64,000 nt of DNA, from contig CAWDYA010000002.1 in assembly GCA_963806495.1 (NCBI GenBank), positions 186,001-250,000 on the forward strand, in the 5' to 3' direction. The position numbers were made by a program, and so were the translations under genes. Source of the stretch: CAWDYA01 sp963806495 (GTDB lineage Bacteria > Acidobacteriota > Polarisedimenticolia > JACPZX01 > DASXTC01). Below, in pieces: positions 8,770-16,817 of this stretch (positions within the stretch are counted from its first letter, which is position 1; the number at the start of each line of letters is the position of its first letter). Below the pieces are notes generated by a model. It was given only the letters and a program-made list of their open reading frames with translations, was not told the DNA's origin and did no database searches.

Positions 8770-9847
8770 GCGGACCCCCGGGCCCCGCGGGTGTCGTCGG
8801 CTCCGGAGGCGGAGCGACGACGAGCCCTTCTATCTTCTCTCCGAGGCCGCCGAGCAGAGCGGACGGCCCGCCATCGATCGAGTACTGCACGGCGCCGCCG
8901 TTGTCGGCGGCGAGAAGGACCGGCTCCTCGCAAGTGAAGGTGCGTGTCTGCCCGGGCCACAGCTCCTGGTCGAGCACGACCTGGTCAGCGCAGCGGATCG
9001 TCACGACAGTGGTCTCGGTGGCGAGCACACGCACCCTGTGACGCGGTACCGGCGGATCGGCGGAATCCGATTCCTCGGCGGCGGCGTCCTGTGTCTCTTC
9101 CCGGGGCTTCTCCGCGTCGGGCGAGGCCGGAGCCGTTTCGTCCGGCGTCCTCGCCGTCGTCTGGCCTGTTGCGGGAGGCTCCGAGCCTCCGGTCCCCGAG
9201 TCCGGCGGAACGGCCGGTCGGGGTCCGGTGTCCGCGAACGGATCGGGCTCCTGTTTCTCCCCGAGTCCCGCGACGAGCGGCTCGGGAGGCAGGGGAGCGT
9301 TCGTCGCCGTCGACGGGACGCCCGGCGTCGAAGCGGCCGGTTCGCCCGCGCCTGCGGATACACGGCCGCTCCCCATCAGGCTCATGACGATCACCACCGC
9401 TCCTATGACGAACGCGATGGCCGCCATGATCCACAGGACGAGCGAGGTCCGTCCCTCGAGTCCTGAGAGAGCCGACGGCGGCGTGGGCCGGGGGGCCGAT
9501 CGCCGTTCGGGCCTGGCCGTCGGGCGGGCCTCGGGTGCCGGTCCGGCAGAGCGTGAGGGAACGGGCCGCGCGGCGCCCCCGCCGGCCGCGCGCTGTGACT
9601 GGCGCGCTTCCTTCAGCGCAACCTCGTGGAGATAGGCGTTGACCATCTCCTCGCCGTCGATGCCGATGAACCGGGCGTACGCCCGGATGAACCCGCGGTT
9701 GAAGATGCCACCGGGGAGGATGTCGAAGTTGTTCTGCTCGAGTGCCTCGAGGAAACGGATGCTGATTTTCGTCGCCTCGGAGATCTCCTTGAGGGAAATA
9801 TCGCGAAGCTCACGCTCTCTCTTGAGCTCCTCGCCGAACGAGGCCAT
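8756..9847 (-). CDS. RodZ-like helix-turn-helix membrane protein (DUF4115)
   Basis: 363 aa. N-terminal HTH_25 domain (residues ~3-70; FGEELKRERELRDISLKEIS, then FIRAYARFIGID), a Pro/Arg-rich linker, one membrane helix (~125-150; LVLWIMAAIAFVIGAVVIVM), a low-complexity stretch and a C-terminal DUF4115-like beta domain (TIRCADQVVLDQELWPGQTR). This is the domain order of RodZ, the MreB-linked cell-shape protein. ATG 9847 has AGGGAG 9 nt upstream. First gene of an operon with 7657-8769 and probably the PP2C gene, driven by the promoter at 9921-9950. Confidence 0.85.
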   Translation of the reverse strand: MASFGEELKRERELRDISLKEISEATKISIRFLEALEQNNFDILPGGIFNRGFIRAYARFIGIDGEEMVNAYLHEVALKEARQSQRAAGGGAARPVPSRSAGPAPEARPTARPERRSAPRPTPPSALSGLEGRTSLVLWIMAAIAFVIGAVVIVMSLMGSGRVSAGAGEPAASTPGVPSTATNAPLPPEPLVAGLGEKQEPDPFADTGPRPAVPPDSGTGGSEPPATGQTTARTPDETAPASPDAEKPREETQDAAAEESDSADPPVPRHRVRVLATETTVVTIRCADQVVLDQELWPGQTRTFTCEEPVLLAADNGGAVQYSIDGGPSALLGGLGEKIEGLVVAPPPEPTTPAGPGGPRAGN

Positions 9848-9920
9848 CCGGGATGACTCCCTTGGTGACGGGTGAAACGGTGGAAATCTTGTTTCTGCAA
9901 GGAGATCGACGGCGACCCCC

Positions 9921-9950
9921 AATGTAGGAACCGGTCCGTTACGCTGTCAA
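9921..9950 (-). promoter_or_regulatory. Sigma-70 promoter for the rodZ-like operon
   Basis: On the minus strand: TTGACA (9945-9950), 18-bp spacer, TACATT (9921-9926). Predicted start near 9914, about 67 nt before ATG 9847. Confidence 0.8.
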
Positions 9951-10043
9951 GTTTACGTCCGCGACGCCGGTCCGCGCCAGCATCATATCAAGGCCGGCTG
10001 GCGGGCGGTTGGCGGTTCCGATTACCGGGAGGCTATTCGATGC

Positions 10044-10117
10044 GGCGCACAATGTATATATGTATTATTCGATTCTTACATTTGCGTACTGCAAAATAAG
10101 CATATATATTGTGCGCC
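10044..10117. repeat. AT-rich 74-bp imperfect palindrome
   Basis: Left arm 10044-10062 (GGCGCACAATGTATATATG) and right arm 10101-10117 are near-perfect reverse complements, differing by a 2-nt GT insertion. They enclose a 38-bp AT-rich centre whose edges (TATTATT / AAATAAG) also partly pair. The segment stands out sharply from the GC-rich surroundings. It sits between divergent genes and contains a plausible plus-strand promoter. It could be a large operator, a cruciform or the scar of a small inverted-repeat element; nothing in it is coding. Confidence 0.8.
10082..10110 (+). promoter_or_regulatory. Sigma-70 promoter for the FG-GAP protein, inside the palindrome
   Basis: TTGCGT (10082-10087), 17-bp spacer, TATATT (10105-10110). 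The -10 lies within the right arm of the palindrome at 10044-10117. Start would be near 10117, leaving a ~28-nt leader carrying GGGGAG before ATG 10145. Confidence 0.65.
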
Positions 10118-10144
10118 GGGCGGCGGCCCATGGGGAGCATCGAG

Positions 10145-11800
10145 ATGACCGACAGAGGCAACCGGATGATACATGCTGCTGCAAGCATCGTCGCTCTGAT
10201 GCTCGCGGCAGTGCCCGCCCACGCCGCCGGTCTGCTCACCGCCGTGTCGACGCTTCCGGCCGGCGCGGCGCCCAAGAGCCTGGTGCTGGCCGATCTCAAC
10301 GGCGACGGGGTGAGCGATCTGGCCACGGCGGACTACGCAGCCTCGACCGTGACCGTCCGGCTGGGAGGCGGCGGAGGTGCATTCGGTGCTGCAGTGTCTC
10401 ATGCCGTGGGGCGCCGTCCGCTCTCCATCAACGCCGTCGACCTCGACAGGGACGGCGATCTGGATCTCCTGGTGGCCGATGAGCTGGACAACGACGTCTC
10501 CGTTCTGGTCGGCGACGGTGCCGGCGGATTTGCGGCCGCCTTGCGATACACCGTCGGGCCGCAACACCCCTCATGGCTGGGCGTCGCAGATCTCGATGCC
10601 GACAAACGCCCGGATCTCGTCGTGCTGAACAGCGTGAGCGACGAGCTTCGCATCATGTACGGCACGACGGACGGTTTCGTCGCCGGCCCGGTCCTGGCAA
10701 CAGGAAAGCATCCGATCGGCGCCGCGCTGGGAGATCTCGATGCGGACGGCGTCGCCGACATCGTGGTACTGAACAACACCGGCCGGAGTCTCTCGCTGTA
10801 TCTCGGCGATGGTGCGGGCGGCTTCTCCCTCGCCGCTACGTACCCGGTGGGCCGCGATCCGCAGGCCGTGGTGCTCATGGATGTCCAGGGCGACGGCGTT
10901 CCGGATGCCGTCGTCAGCAACGCTGGCGACGACACCATCTCGATCCTGGACGGTACGGGCAACGGCTTTCTCGTTTCCGCGGGCTCCTTCCCGGCGAGCG
11001 GCGCGCCGGCGGGGCTCGCCACGGGCGATTTCAACGGCGACTGCGTGGCCGACATCGCGGTGGCCTCCACGCACGGTGCGGCCGTCCTGGTGCTGCCGGG
11101 CGACGGGAACGGCGGCTTCGGGGCGGAGCAGGCGACCGCGGCCGGTGGCGGAGCGACCGCCCTGGCGATGCGGGACCTGAACGGGGATCTTCGCGGTGAT
11201 CTGACGGTGGCCAACGTCGACGATTCCACCGTGTCCGTGCTTCTGGGCGCCAGCGAGCCTCTCTGCCGGACATTCATGGTGCGTCGATCCGAGGATCCCG
11301 CGCTCGTACGGTCGGTGCCACCGCGGTCGCTGATCGACTCCTCACCGTTCGACGACGATCCGGGAACCCTCGGCGACGGGAAGGCCTGGTTCTACGTGAT
11401 CGACCACGCGGGCGGACTCGATGCCAGGATCTCGGCCCACGCGAACCGGACGAGCGGCGCAGTCCGTCTCGGCTTCGACGATGGTGACCCGATCGACGCC
11501 CCGGTCGACCCGTCGCACACGCAGGTGGCGGTCGATCTGCCTCCCGCCGCCGGCGCGGGCATGCGTGTCGCCACGGTGACGATCCGCCCCGTCGACCGTG
11601 ACGGCACGGATCTCGGTTGCGGGTTGGATCTGAGCGTGGACGTGTCGGCGCTGCTGCCCGCGACGCTGGACGGGGGGATCGTGGACGAGGGAAACGGCCG
11701 ATACACCTTCCGGGTGAGGGGCTCCGCCGGGCAGAGTGCGGACGTCGTGGTCGACGTCGAGGGGACCGTGCTGACGGGCCGGACCGTCATCTACTTCTGA
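10145..11800 (+). CDS. Exported FG-GAP/VCBS repeat protein
   Basis: 551 aa. ATG 10145 is chosen for GGGGAG 7 nt upstream and a clean signal peptide (AAASIVALMLAAVPAHAAG). Residues ~30-375 contain about seven FG-GAP/VCBS repeats with the calcium-loop core DLNGDGVSDL, DLDRDGDLDLL, DLDADGVADIVVL and similar, predicting a seven-bladed propeller. The last ~170 residues are a separate beta-rich region (KAWFYVIDHAGG onward) without a recognised domain. Probably secreted or surface-bound. It ends 10 nt inside the convergent mini-gene at 11791-11994. Confidence 0.88.
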   Translation: MTDRGNRMIHAAASIVALMLAAVPAHAAGLLTAVSTLPAGAAPKSLVLADLNGDGVSDLATADYAASTVTVRLGGGGGAFGAAVSHAVGRRPLSINAVDLDRDGDLDLLVADELDNDVSVLVGDGAGGFAAALRYTVGPQHPSWLGVADLDADKRPDLVVLNSVSDELRIMYGTTDGFVAGPVLATGKHPIGAALGDLDADGVADIVVLNNTGRSLSLYLGDGAGGFSLAATYPVGRDPQAVVLMDVQGDGVPDAVVSNAGDDTISILDGTGNGFLVSAGSFPASGAPAGLATGDFNGDCVADIAVASTHGAAVLVLPGDGNGGFGAEQATAAGGGATALAMRDLNGDLRGDLTVANVDDSTVSVLLGASEPLCRTFMVRRSEDPALVRSVPPRSLIDSSPFDDDPGTLGDGKAWFYVIDHAGGLDARISAHANRTSGAVRLGFDDGDPIDAPVDPSHTQVAVDLPPAAGAGMRVATVTIRPVDRDGTDLGCGLDLSVDVSALLPATLDGGIVDEGNGRYTFRVRGSAGQSADVVVDVEGTVLTGRTVIYF

Positions 11801-11994
11801 GTCTTTCCACCCGCCTGCTGGCAGCTGTCGCACGAGCAGGACGGCCCCGGGCAGGGGACGCCGTCGGCCTGGGCCTCCGGACAAAGTCCGGTGCCCCGCC
11901 ACTCGGGAGCTTCCGCGGGCCGCACGCGCCGTCTGAGGTCCTCGGCGGGCTTTGCCGCAAACCGTTCGAGCGCGCGCGAGAGATCCTTCTCCAT
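11791..11994 (-). CDS. Small cysteine-rich protein downstream of citrate synthase
   Basis: 67 aa. Supported by a strong Shine-Dalgarno, GAGGAGGT, 6 nt before the ATG, and by its position 96 nt after citrate synthase on the same strand. The N-terminal half is charged and helical (EKDLSRALERFAAKPAEDLR). The C-terminal half carries five cysteines, including a CPGPSCSCDSC cluster that could bind zinc or a metal cofactor. No signal peptide. I do not recognise the family. Confidence 0.6.
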   Translation of the reverse strand: MEKDLSRALERFAAKPAEDLRRRVRPAEAPEWRGTGLCPEAQADGVPCPGPSCSCDSCQQAGGKTQK

Positions 11995-12090
11995 CGGGCA
12001 CCTCCTCGGGGCCGTGCCCCGACTCTTGCAGCGTCTTCATGGCCGGCGCCGCGCCGCTCCATCTCCCGGCCGCGCGGCGCCGGCGTCTGT

Positions 12091-13398
12091 TCAGCCCCTC
12101 TTCTCGATCGGGATGAAGTGCCGCTCGGTCGCGCCGGTGTAGACCTGGCGCGGGCGCCCGATGCGGAACGCCGGATCGCGGCGCATCTCGAGCCACTGAG
12201 CGATCCACCCGGACAGCCTCCCCATGGCGAACATCACGGTGAACATGTTCTCGGGGATTCCGATCGCCTTGTAGATCACGCCCGAGTAGAAGTCCACGTT
12301 CGGGTAAAGCTTCCGGCTGACGAAGTAGTCGTCGTTGAGCGCCAGCTCCTCCAGCCTCATTGCGATCTCGAGCAGTCGGCTGGAGATCCCGAGCTTGCGA
12401 GTGACCTCGCCGCAGGTCTCCTTCAGGATCGTGGCGCGAGGGTCGAAGTTCTTGTAGACCCTGTGCCCGAATCCCATGAGCCGGGTCGTGTCATTGCGGT
12501 CCTTGGCCTTCTCCAGGAAGCGATCGGCGCTGCCTTCCTGCACCGCGATCTGCTCGAGCATCTCGATCACCTGCTGGTTGGCGCCACCATGCAGCGGTCC
12601 CCACAGCGCACTGATACCGGCGGAGATGCTCGCGAACAGGTTCGCCTTGGAGCTTCCGACGAGCCTCACCGTGCTGGTGGAGCAGTTCTGCTCGTGATCG
12701 GCGTGCAGGATGAGCAGCAGGTCGAGCGCGCGGGCCACGACCGGGTCGACGTCGTACTCTTCGCAGGGCGTGGCGAACATCATCCGCAGGAAGTTCGAGG
12801 TGTAGTCCATGTCGTTGCGCGGGTAGATGAACGGCTGGCCGAGGGAATGCTTGTACGAATAGGCGGCGATGGTCGGCATCTTGGCCAGCAGCCGGATGAT
12901 GGCCGCCTGGATGCTCTCCTCCGATTCGGCCTGCTGGTAGAAGGTGGCGAGAGCGCCGACCGCGGCGGCGCAGACCGGCATCGGGTGCGCGTCCTTGGGA
13001 AGCGCCTCGAAGAAACGGTTGAAGTTCTCATGCAGCATCGTGTGACGTGTCACCTCATCGTTGAACTGCGCGAGCTGCTGCACGGTGGGCAGCTCGCCAT
13101 GGATCAGCAGCCAGGCCACTTCGAGGTAGCTACTCTTGCGGGCGAGCTCCTCGATCGGGTAGCCCCGGTACCTGAGAATGCCCGCCTCACCGTCGATGAA
13201 GGTGACCGCGCTCTGGCATGAGCCGGTATTGGCGAAACCCGTGTCCAGCGTGATCAGCTTGAGGGAAGGCCGGAGCCGGCCGATGTCGATCGCCGCTTCC
13301 TTCTCGGTGCCGCGCACGACGGGCAGGCGGACGGAGCGCCCGTCGAACGTGATCTCCATTGTCTCCTGGGCTGTTTCCGGTACGGTGGGCATGGCCAT
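12091..13398 (-). CDS. gltA: Citrate synthase (type II)
   Basis: 435 aa, the size of hexameric type II GltA. Condenses acetyl-CoA and oxaloacetate in the TCA cycle. Active-site segments are clear: HADHEQNCSTSTVRLVGSS (His), WGPLHGGANQQV (His) and MGFGHRVYKNFDPRA (His, Asp nearby). The N-terminal domain has GEAGILRYRGYPIEELA. ATG 13398 has GAGGAG 6 nt upstream. A second citrate synthase family gene starts at 63534, so the two may divide citrate and methylcitrate roles. Confidence 0.97.
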   Translation of the reverse strand: MAMPTVPETAQETMEITFDGRSVRLPVVRGTEKEAAIDIGRLRPSLKLITLDTGFANTGSCQSAVTFIDGEAGILRYRGYPIEELARKSSYLEVAWLLIHGELPTVQQLAQFNDEVTRHTMLHENFNRFFEALPKDAHPMPVCAAAVGALATFYQQAESEESIQAAIIRLLAKMPTIAAYSYKHSLGQPFIYPRNDMDYTSNFLRMMFATPCEEYDVDPVVARALDLLLILHADHEQNCSTSTVRLVGSSKANLFASISAGISALWGPLHGGANQQVIEMLEQIAVQEGSADRFLEKAKDRNDTTRLMGFGHRVYKNFDPRATILKETCGEVTRKLGISSRLLEIAMRLEELALNDDYFVSRKLYPNVDFYSGVIYKAIGIPENMFTVMFAMGRLSGWIAQWLEMRRDPAFRIGRPRQVYTGATERHFIPIEKRG

Positions 13399-13638
13399 GG
13401 GGTGCTCCTCACGGTTTTCGGCGGGGTCGTTTGAATTCTGGAGCCCCGGCTTCGGTCGAAGGTCTCGCGAAGACGGGGACGTACGTCACGGGGCAGAGGC
13501 TCATGCGGCGACCTCCTCGCGCTCGTGGGCGGGTGCGAACTCCCGCGCACGGCTGCGCGAAATCCGTCAGCTTCCCGGCCGCCCCGGGGACCCGACGCTG
13601 CATGGAACCGCACGCGGCGGGGGTTTCCAGCGCGGTCG

Positions 13639-13660
13639 TGCATCGGTCATAATCGATGCA
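13639..13660. promoter_or_regulatory. Inverted repeat, candidate operator
   Basis: Perfect 7-bp arms TGCATCG / CGATGCA separated by 8 bp, centred about 65 bp upstream of the predicted transcription start of the amidohydrolase gene. Spacing and symmetry suit a dimeric regulator, but no candidate regulator is adjacent. Confidence 0.4.
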
Positions 13661-13682
13661 TGCCGCGTGCCACATGCCGGCT

Positions 13683-13709
13683 TTGCGCCGAATACGATTC
13701 TGGTATGCT
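13683..13709 (+). promoter_or_regulatory. Putative promoter, leaderless amidohydrolase mRNA
   Basis: TATGCT at 13704-13709, preceded by TG one base upstream (extended -10), with a weak TTGCGC 15 bp away. ATG 13720 is only 10 nt downstream and has no Shine-Dalgarno. Confidence 0.5.
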
Positions 13710-13719
13710 TGCCGGCGCC

Positions 13720-15447
13720 ATGAGATCCCGGAACCGGTGGAGGCATCACCTGACGAGACTCCCCATCGTGCTCCTCATCACCATCGCCGCCGTGTCTGCG
13801 GGCTGCAACGGCCCGGCACCCGCCACGCGATACGATGCGATCCTGCGGGGGGGCACGCTCTACGACGGAAGGGGGAGCCCGCCCGTGACAGGTGACATCG
13901 CCGTCACGGGCGACCGGATCGCGGCGATCGGCGATCTGGGCGACGCCACCGCCGATCTCGAGGTGGATGCGAGCGGGCTCGCCGTGGCGCCCGGCTTCAT
14001 CAACATGCTGAGCTGGTCCTGCGATTCGTTGATGATGGACGGGCGCTCCCAGAGCGAGCTGCGCCAGGGGGTGACGCTCGAGGTGTTCGGTGAGGGTGTC
14101 TCCTACGGCCCCGTGAACGACCGCGTCCGCAAGCTGCTCACGGAGCAGCTTCCTCCCGAATACGATTATCCGCTCGACTGGACCACGCTGTCGGGCTACC
14201 TGGAGACTCTCGTGCGGCGCGGCGTGTCGACGAACGTCGCCTCGTTCGTCGGCGCCACGACGCTGCGCGTCCACGAGATCGGGTTCGAGGATCGTCCTCC
14301 GACGCAAGCCGAGATGGAATCGATGCGGTCCCTGGCGAGGCAGGCGATGGAGCAAGGAGCTCTCGGCGTCGGCTCCTCGCTCATTTACGCACCTGCCTTC
14401 TATGCCGGCACCGATGAGCTGATCGAGCTGAGCAAGGTGGCCGCCGCGTACGGCGGCATCTACATCTCCCACATCAGGAGCGAGGGTAGCCGTCTGCTCG
14501 AGTCGATCGACGAGCTGATCCGTATCGCGCGTGAATCGGGAGCCGCGGCCGAGATCTACCACTTCAAGGCCGCGGGCCGGTCCAATCACGGCAAGCTCGA
14601 CGAGGCAATCGCCCGGATCGAGGCGGCAAGGGCCGAGGGCCTCAGGATTACCGCCGACATCTACCCGTACGAGGCGGCCGCCACAGGCCTCGATGCGGCG
14701 ATGCCCCCGTGGGTGCAGGAAGGCGGGCTGGACGCCTGGATGGACCGGCTCGAGGATCCTGACACGCGGCGTCGTGTCGCGGGCGAGATGAACGCCTCGA
14801 TCGGCGACTGGGAAAACCTGTTCCACGAGGCGGGGCCCGACCGCATGCTCCTCGTGTCGTTCCGCAACCCCGCCCTGCGTCCCCTGTCGGGAAAGACGCT
14901 GGCCGAGGTGGCGGCCGAGCGCGGCACCCCGCCGGCTGAGACGGCGATGGACCTCGTGGTGGAGGATGGCAGCCGCGTCGGCACGGTGTACTTCCTCATG
15001 TCCGAGGAGAACGTGCGTCGGAAGGTGGCGCTCCGGTGGGTCAGCTTCGGCTCGGACGAGGCCTCGCAGGCCCCCGAGGGGCTCTTCCTGCAGTTCATGC
15101 CGCACCCGCGTGCCTATGGCACGTTCGCCCGGGTGCTCGGACACTACACGCGTGACGAGAAGCTGATGCCGCTCGAGGAGGCGATCCGCAAGCTCACGTC
15201 GCTTCCGGCCGGCACGCTGGGGCTGAAGGATCGCGGCGCGCTGCAGACAGGCTACTACGCGGATCTCGTGGTGTTCGATCCGGGCACCGTCGCCGACCAT
15301 GCCACCTACGCTCAGCCTCACCAGTTCGCCACGGGCGTCCGACACGTGTTCGTCAATGGTGTGGCGGTCATCCGTGATGGCGAGCACACCGGAGCGACTC
15401 CCGGGCGTGTCGTCCGCGGGCCGGGTTGGAAGGGCGAGACTTCGTAG
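13720..15447 (+). CDS. Lipoprotein amidohydrolase, N-acyl-D-amino-acid deacylase family, lacking the HxH metal motif
   Basis: 575 aa. A type II signal (LPIVLLITIAAVSAGCNG) predicts a lipoprotein. The sequence then follows the D-aminoacylase/dihydroorotase-like fold: AILRGGTLYDGRG, ISHIRSEGSRLLES and IYHFKAAGRSNHG (metal His pair), SFGSDEASQAPEG (catalytic Asp) and a C-terminal ADLVVFDPGTVADHATY. The first metal motif, normally PGFIDxHxH, reads PGFINMLSWSCDSL, and the usual bridging Cys region reads VFGEG. I recall a clade with this MLSW signature, so it may be a distinct subfamily rather than an inactive gene. Substrate unknown; envelope peptide turnover is plausible. Confidence 0.85.
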   Translation: MRSRNRWRHHLTRLPIVLLITIAAVSAGCNGPAPATRYDAILRGGTLYDGRGSPPVTGDIAVTGDRIAAIGDLGDATADLEVDASGLAVAPGFINMLSWSCDSLMMDGRSQSELRQGVTLEVFGEGVSYGPVNDRVRKLLTEQLPPEYDYPLDWTTLSGYLETLVRRGVSTNVASFVGATTLRVHEIGFEDRPPTQAEMESMRSLARQAMEQGALGVGSSLIYAPAFYAGTDELIELSKVAAAYGGIYISHIRSEGSRLLESIDELIRIARESGAAAEIYHFKAAGRSNHGKLDEAIARIEAARAEGLRITADIYPYEAAATGLDAAMPPWVQEGGLDAWMDRLEDPDTRRRVAGEMNASIGDWENLFHEAGPDRMLLVSFRNPALRPLSGKTLAEVAAERGTPPAETAMDLVVEDGSRVGTVYFLMSEENVRRKVALRWVSFGSDEASQAPEGLFLQFMPHPRAYGTFARVLGHYTRDEKLMPLEEAIRKLTSLPAGTLGLKDRGALQTGYYADLVVFDPGTVADHATYAQPHQFATGVRHVFVNGVAVIRDGEHTGATPGRVVRGPGWKGETS

Positions 15448-15473
15448 CCCGCCCCGCCCTCCCTCCCCGGCGG

Positions 15474-16085
15474 TCAGAACCGCAGAGCCAGCCCCAGCCG
15501 GCTCATCAGAGGGTCGACGCCGATACTCGTGCTCGAGTCGGCCAGCTCCAGGTCGGTGTTGATCCATCGGACGCCGCCCGTGACAGCCCAGTGATCCCCC
15601 AGCCCGATGTCCAGTCCGACGGAAGCCCCCCACGCGAGGTTGTTGTCGGTGTCGAGCTTCGACACCACCGGCGAGGCGCCCGGATCGATCTTGACGTCGC
15701 CCCACTGGACGTAGGTCGCGGTGGGCCCGAGATAGAAATCGACAACCTTCGTGTGAACCAGGTGGATATCAAAGGTGGCGCTCAGGGGCGAGAAATCCAC
15801 CTCGCCGAGCTTCGACCCCGCGAAATCGACGTCGTTCGTGACGTTGACGTAGTCGAGCTCGAGCCCGAAATGATCGGTGAACCGGAACTCCAGGCCGAGC
15901 GTCCAGCCCAGTTCGTCCGAGGCCTCGACGGAGTCCCGGACGGAGGCAATGGTCACGTCCTCCTCGCTGAGCGGCGCGACGTACGAGGCACCACCGAAGA
16001 TCTTCAGATGATTGCCTTGAGCGAGAACAGGCGATACCGCGAATCCGAGCGACAGGAGACACAGGGCGACCACGACTCTTCTCAT
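15474..16085 (-). CDS. OmpW-family outer membrane beta-barrel protein
   Basis: 203 aa with a signal peptide (MRRVVVALCLLSLGFAVSPV, cleavage near VLAQ). Alternating amphipathic strands and a terminal phenylalanine (SRLGLALRF) are typical of small outer-membrane barrels. The order of strands (GLEFRFTDHFGLELDYVNVT; DIHLVHTKVVDFYLGPTATY; GGVRWINTDLELA) matches OmpW. It probably forms an eight-stranded pore for small hydrophobic molecules. GGAGGG lies 6 nt upstream of the ATG. Promoter at 16176-16204 and a palindrome in the leader. Confidence 0.9.
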   Translation of the reverse strand: MRRVVVALCLLSLGFAVSPVLAQGNHLKIFGGASYVAPLSEEDVTIASVRDSVEASDELGWTLGLEFRFTDHFGLELDYVNVTNDVDFAGSKLGEVDFSPLSATFDIHLVHTKVVDFYLGPTATYVQWGDVKIDPGASPVVSKLDTDNNLAWGASVGLDIGLGDHWAVTGGVRWINTDLELADSSTSIGVDPLMSRLGLALRF

Positions 16086-16133
16086 CGGAGGCCCTCCATG
16101 GGATTTTGTCTGCAGTTACGCGGGGCGGGAGAC

Positions 16134-16149
16134 CGTGCCATGTGGCACG
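16134..16149. promoter_or_regulatory. Palindrome in the OmpW leader, candidate operator
   Basis: Perfect inverted repeat CGTGCCA-TG-TGGCACG, about 20-35 nt downstream of the predicted transcription start of the ompW-like gene. It could bind a repressor or form a hairpin in the mRNA. Confidence 0.5.
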
Positions 16150-16175
16150 ACCGGATCGGACAGTCTCATATATCA

Positions 16176-16204
16176 TCAATAGAGGATGGACCGGCCGCTG
16201 TCAA
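16176..16204 (-). promoter_or_regulatory. Sigma-70 promoter of the ompW-like gene
   Basis: Minus strand TTGACA (16199-16204), 17-bp spacer, TATTGA (16176-16181). Start near 16169, giving a leader of about 84 nt. Confidence 0.75.
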
Positions 16205-16240
16205 ACCGTGCTGCGCCCGGGGCGCGGCGTGGACGTGAAA

Positions 16241-16280
16241 CAAAAGGAAGGAGGAGGGCCGGCGACGGCCCTCCTCCTTC
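16241..16280 (-). terminator. Intrinsic terminator after the 124-aa exported protein gene
   Basis: A perfect 15-bp stem (16247-16261 with 16266-16280) closed by a 4-nt loop. Read on the minus strand it is followed by CTTTTGTTTC, giving a U-rich tail. It lies 43 nt after the stop of the gene at 16324-16698. Confidence 0.9.
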
Positions 16281-16323
16281 TCAATCGCGCCTCGTCGAGG
16301 GGGGAGGGGGAGGAGGCGCGAGC

Positions 16324-16698
16324 TCAGTTCGTGATGGTCACCTTGCCGGCAGTCTTGAGCAGCCAGGTCTCGAGCTTCCGGCTGCGCGGCTGGTGGGCCG
16401 TCACCATGTAGGTGCCCGCCGGCATGCCGGGGCGGTTCTGCACGAAGACGCCGGTCGGGTCGGCCTCGGCCATGAGACAGGCATTACCGGAGAAGCAGAT
16501 CGATACCGGAACAGAAGGGCGGAACCCTTCCCCCCGGATCTGGAACGGATCGGCGGCGCTGATCTCGTCGACCTCGACCCCGTACTGATGGAAGGTAAGC
16601 CGGGCTGTCCCGTGCCCCGCTGCCTCCGTTCCAGGGGACACGATGGCAGGAAACAGGGCAATCGCGAGTGTCGTCGCGAGGATGCCTCGCCGTCTCAA
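16324..16698 (-). CDS. Small exported protein of unknown function
   Basis: 124 aa. It starts with TTG at 16698, supported by an unusually rich Shine-Dalgarno (GGAGGAGGGAGGA) immediately upstream and a signal peptide (GILATTLAIALFPAIVSPG). The mature ~95 residues form a beta-rich domain with one cysteine pair (ICFSGNACLM) and end AGKVTITN; PAGTYMVTAHQPRS suggests an Ig-like or carrier-type fold. It is a free-standing unit with its own promoter (16818-16845), structured leader and terminator. Function not recognised. Confidence 0.75.
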   Translation of the reverse strand: MRRRGILATTLAIALFPAIVSPGTEAAGHGTARLTFHQYGVEVDEISAADPFQIRGEGFRPSVPVSICFSGNACLMAEADPTGVFVQNRPGMPAGTYMVTAHQPRSRKLETWLLKTAGKVTITN

Positions 16699-16783
16699 GA
16701 GTCCTCCCTCCTCCTGTCTCTTGTGCTGATTGTGCCCGAGGACCCGGCGGGGAGCGGGTCCGGATCATTGAAGATCCAGAGCG

Positions 16784-16806
16784 GGGGCTCCAGCGGGGTG
16801 AGCCCC
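16784..16806 (-). promoter_or_regulatory. 5' leader hairpin of the 124-aa exported protein mRNA
   Basis: GGGGCTC / GAGCCCC arms (7 bp, 9-nt loop) near the predicted 5' end of the transcript; a second hairpin (GGATC-N6-GATCC) lies at 16762-16777. The ~110-nt leader may be structured for stability or control. Confidence 0.45.
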
Positions 16807-16817
16807 TGTGGGAGGTC

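Larger units (their letters stand above)
13399..13719. other. Divergent intergenic region between gltA and the amidohydrolase gene
   Basis: 321 bp with no convincing gene on either strand. It holds a TGCATCG-N8-CGATGCA dyad at 13639-13660 and the putative -10 (TATGCT, 13704-13709) of the amidohydrolase gene. I found no good -35/-10 pair for gltA. Confidence 0.6.

Noticed and set aside
13567..15705. Open frame of about 710 codons antisense to the amidohydrolase
   Set aside because: Low-complexity, arginine-rich translation with no start signal; the sense strand has a recognised enzyme.
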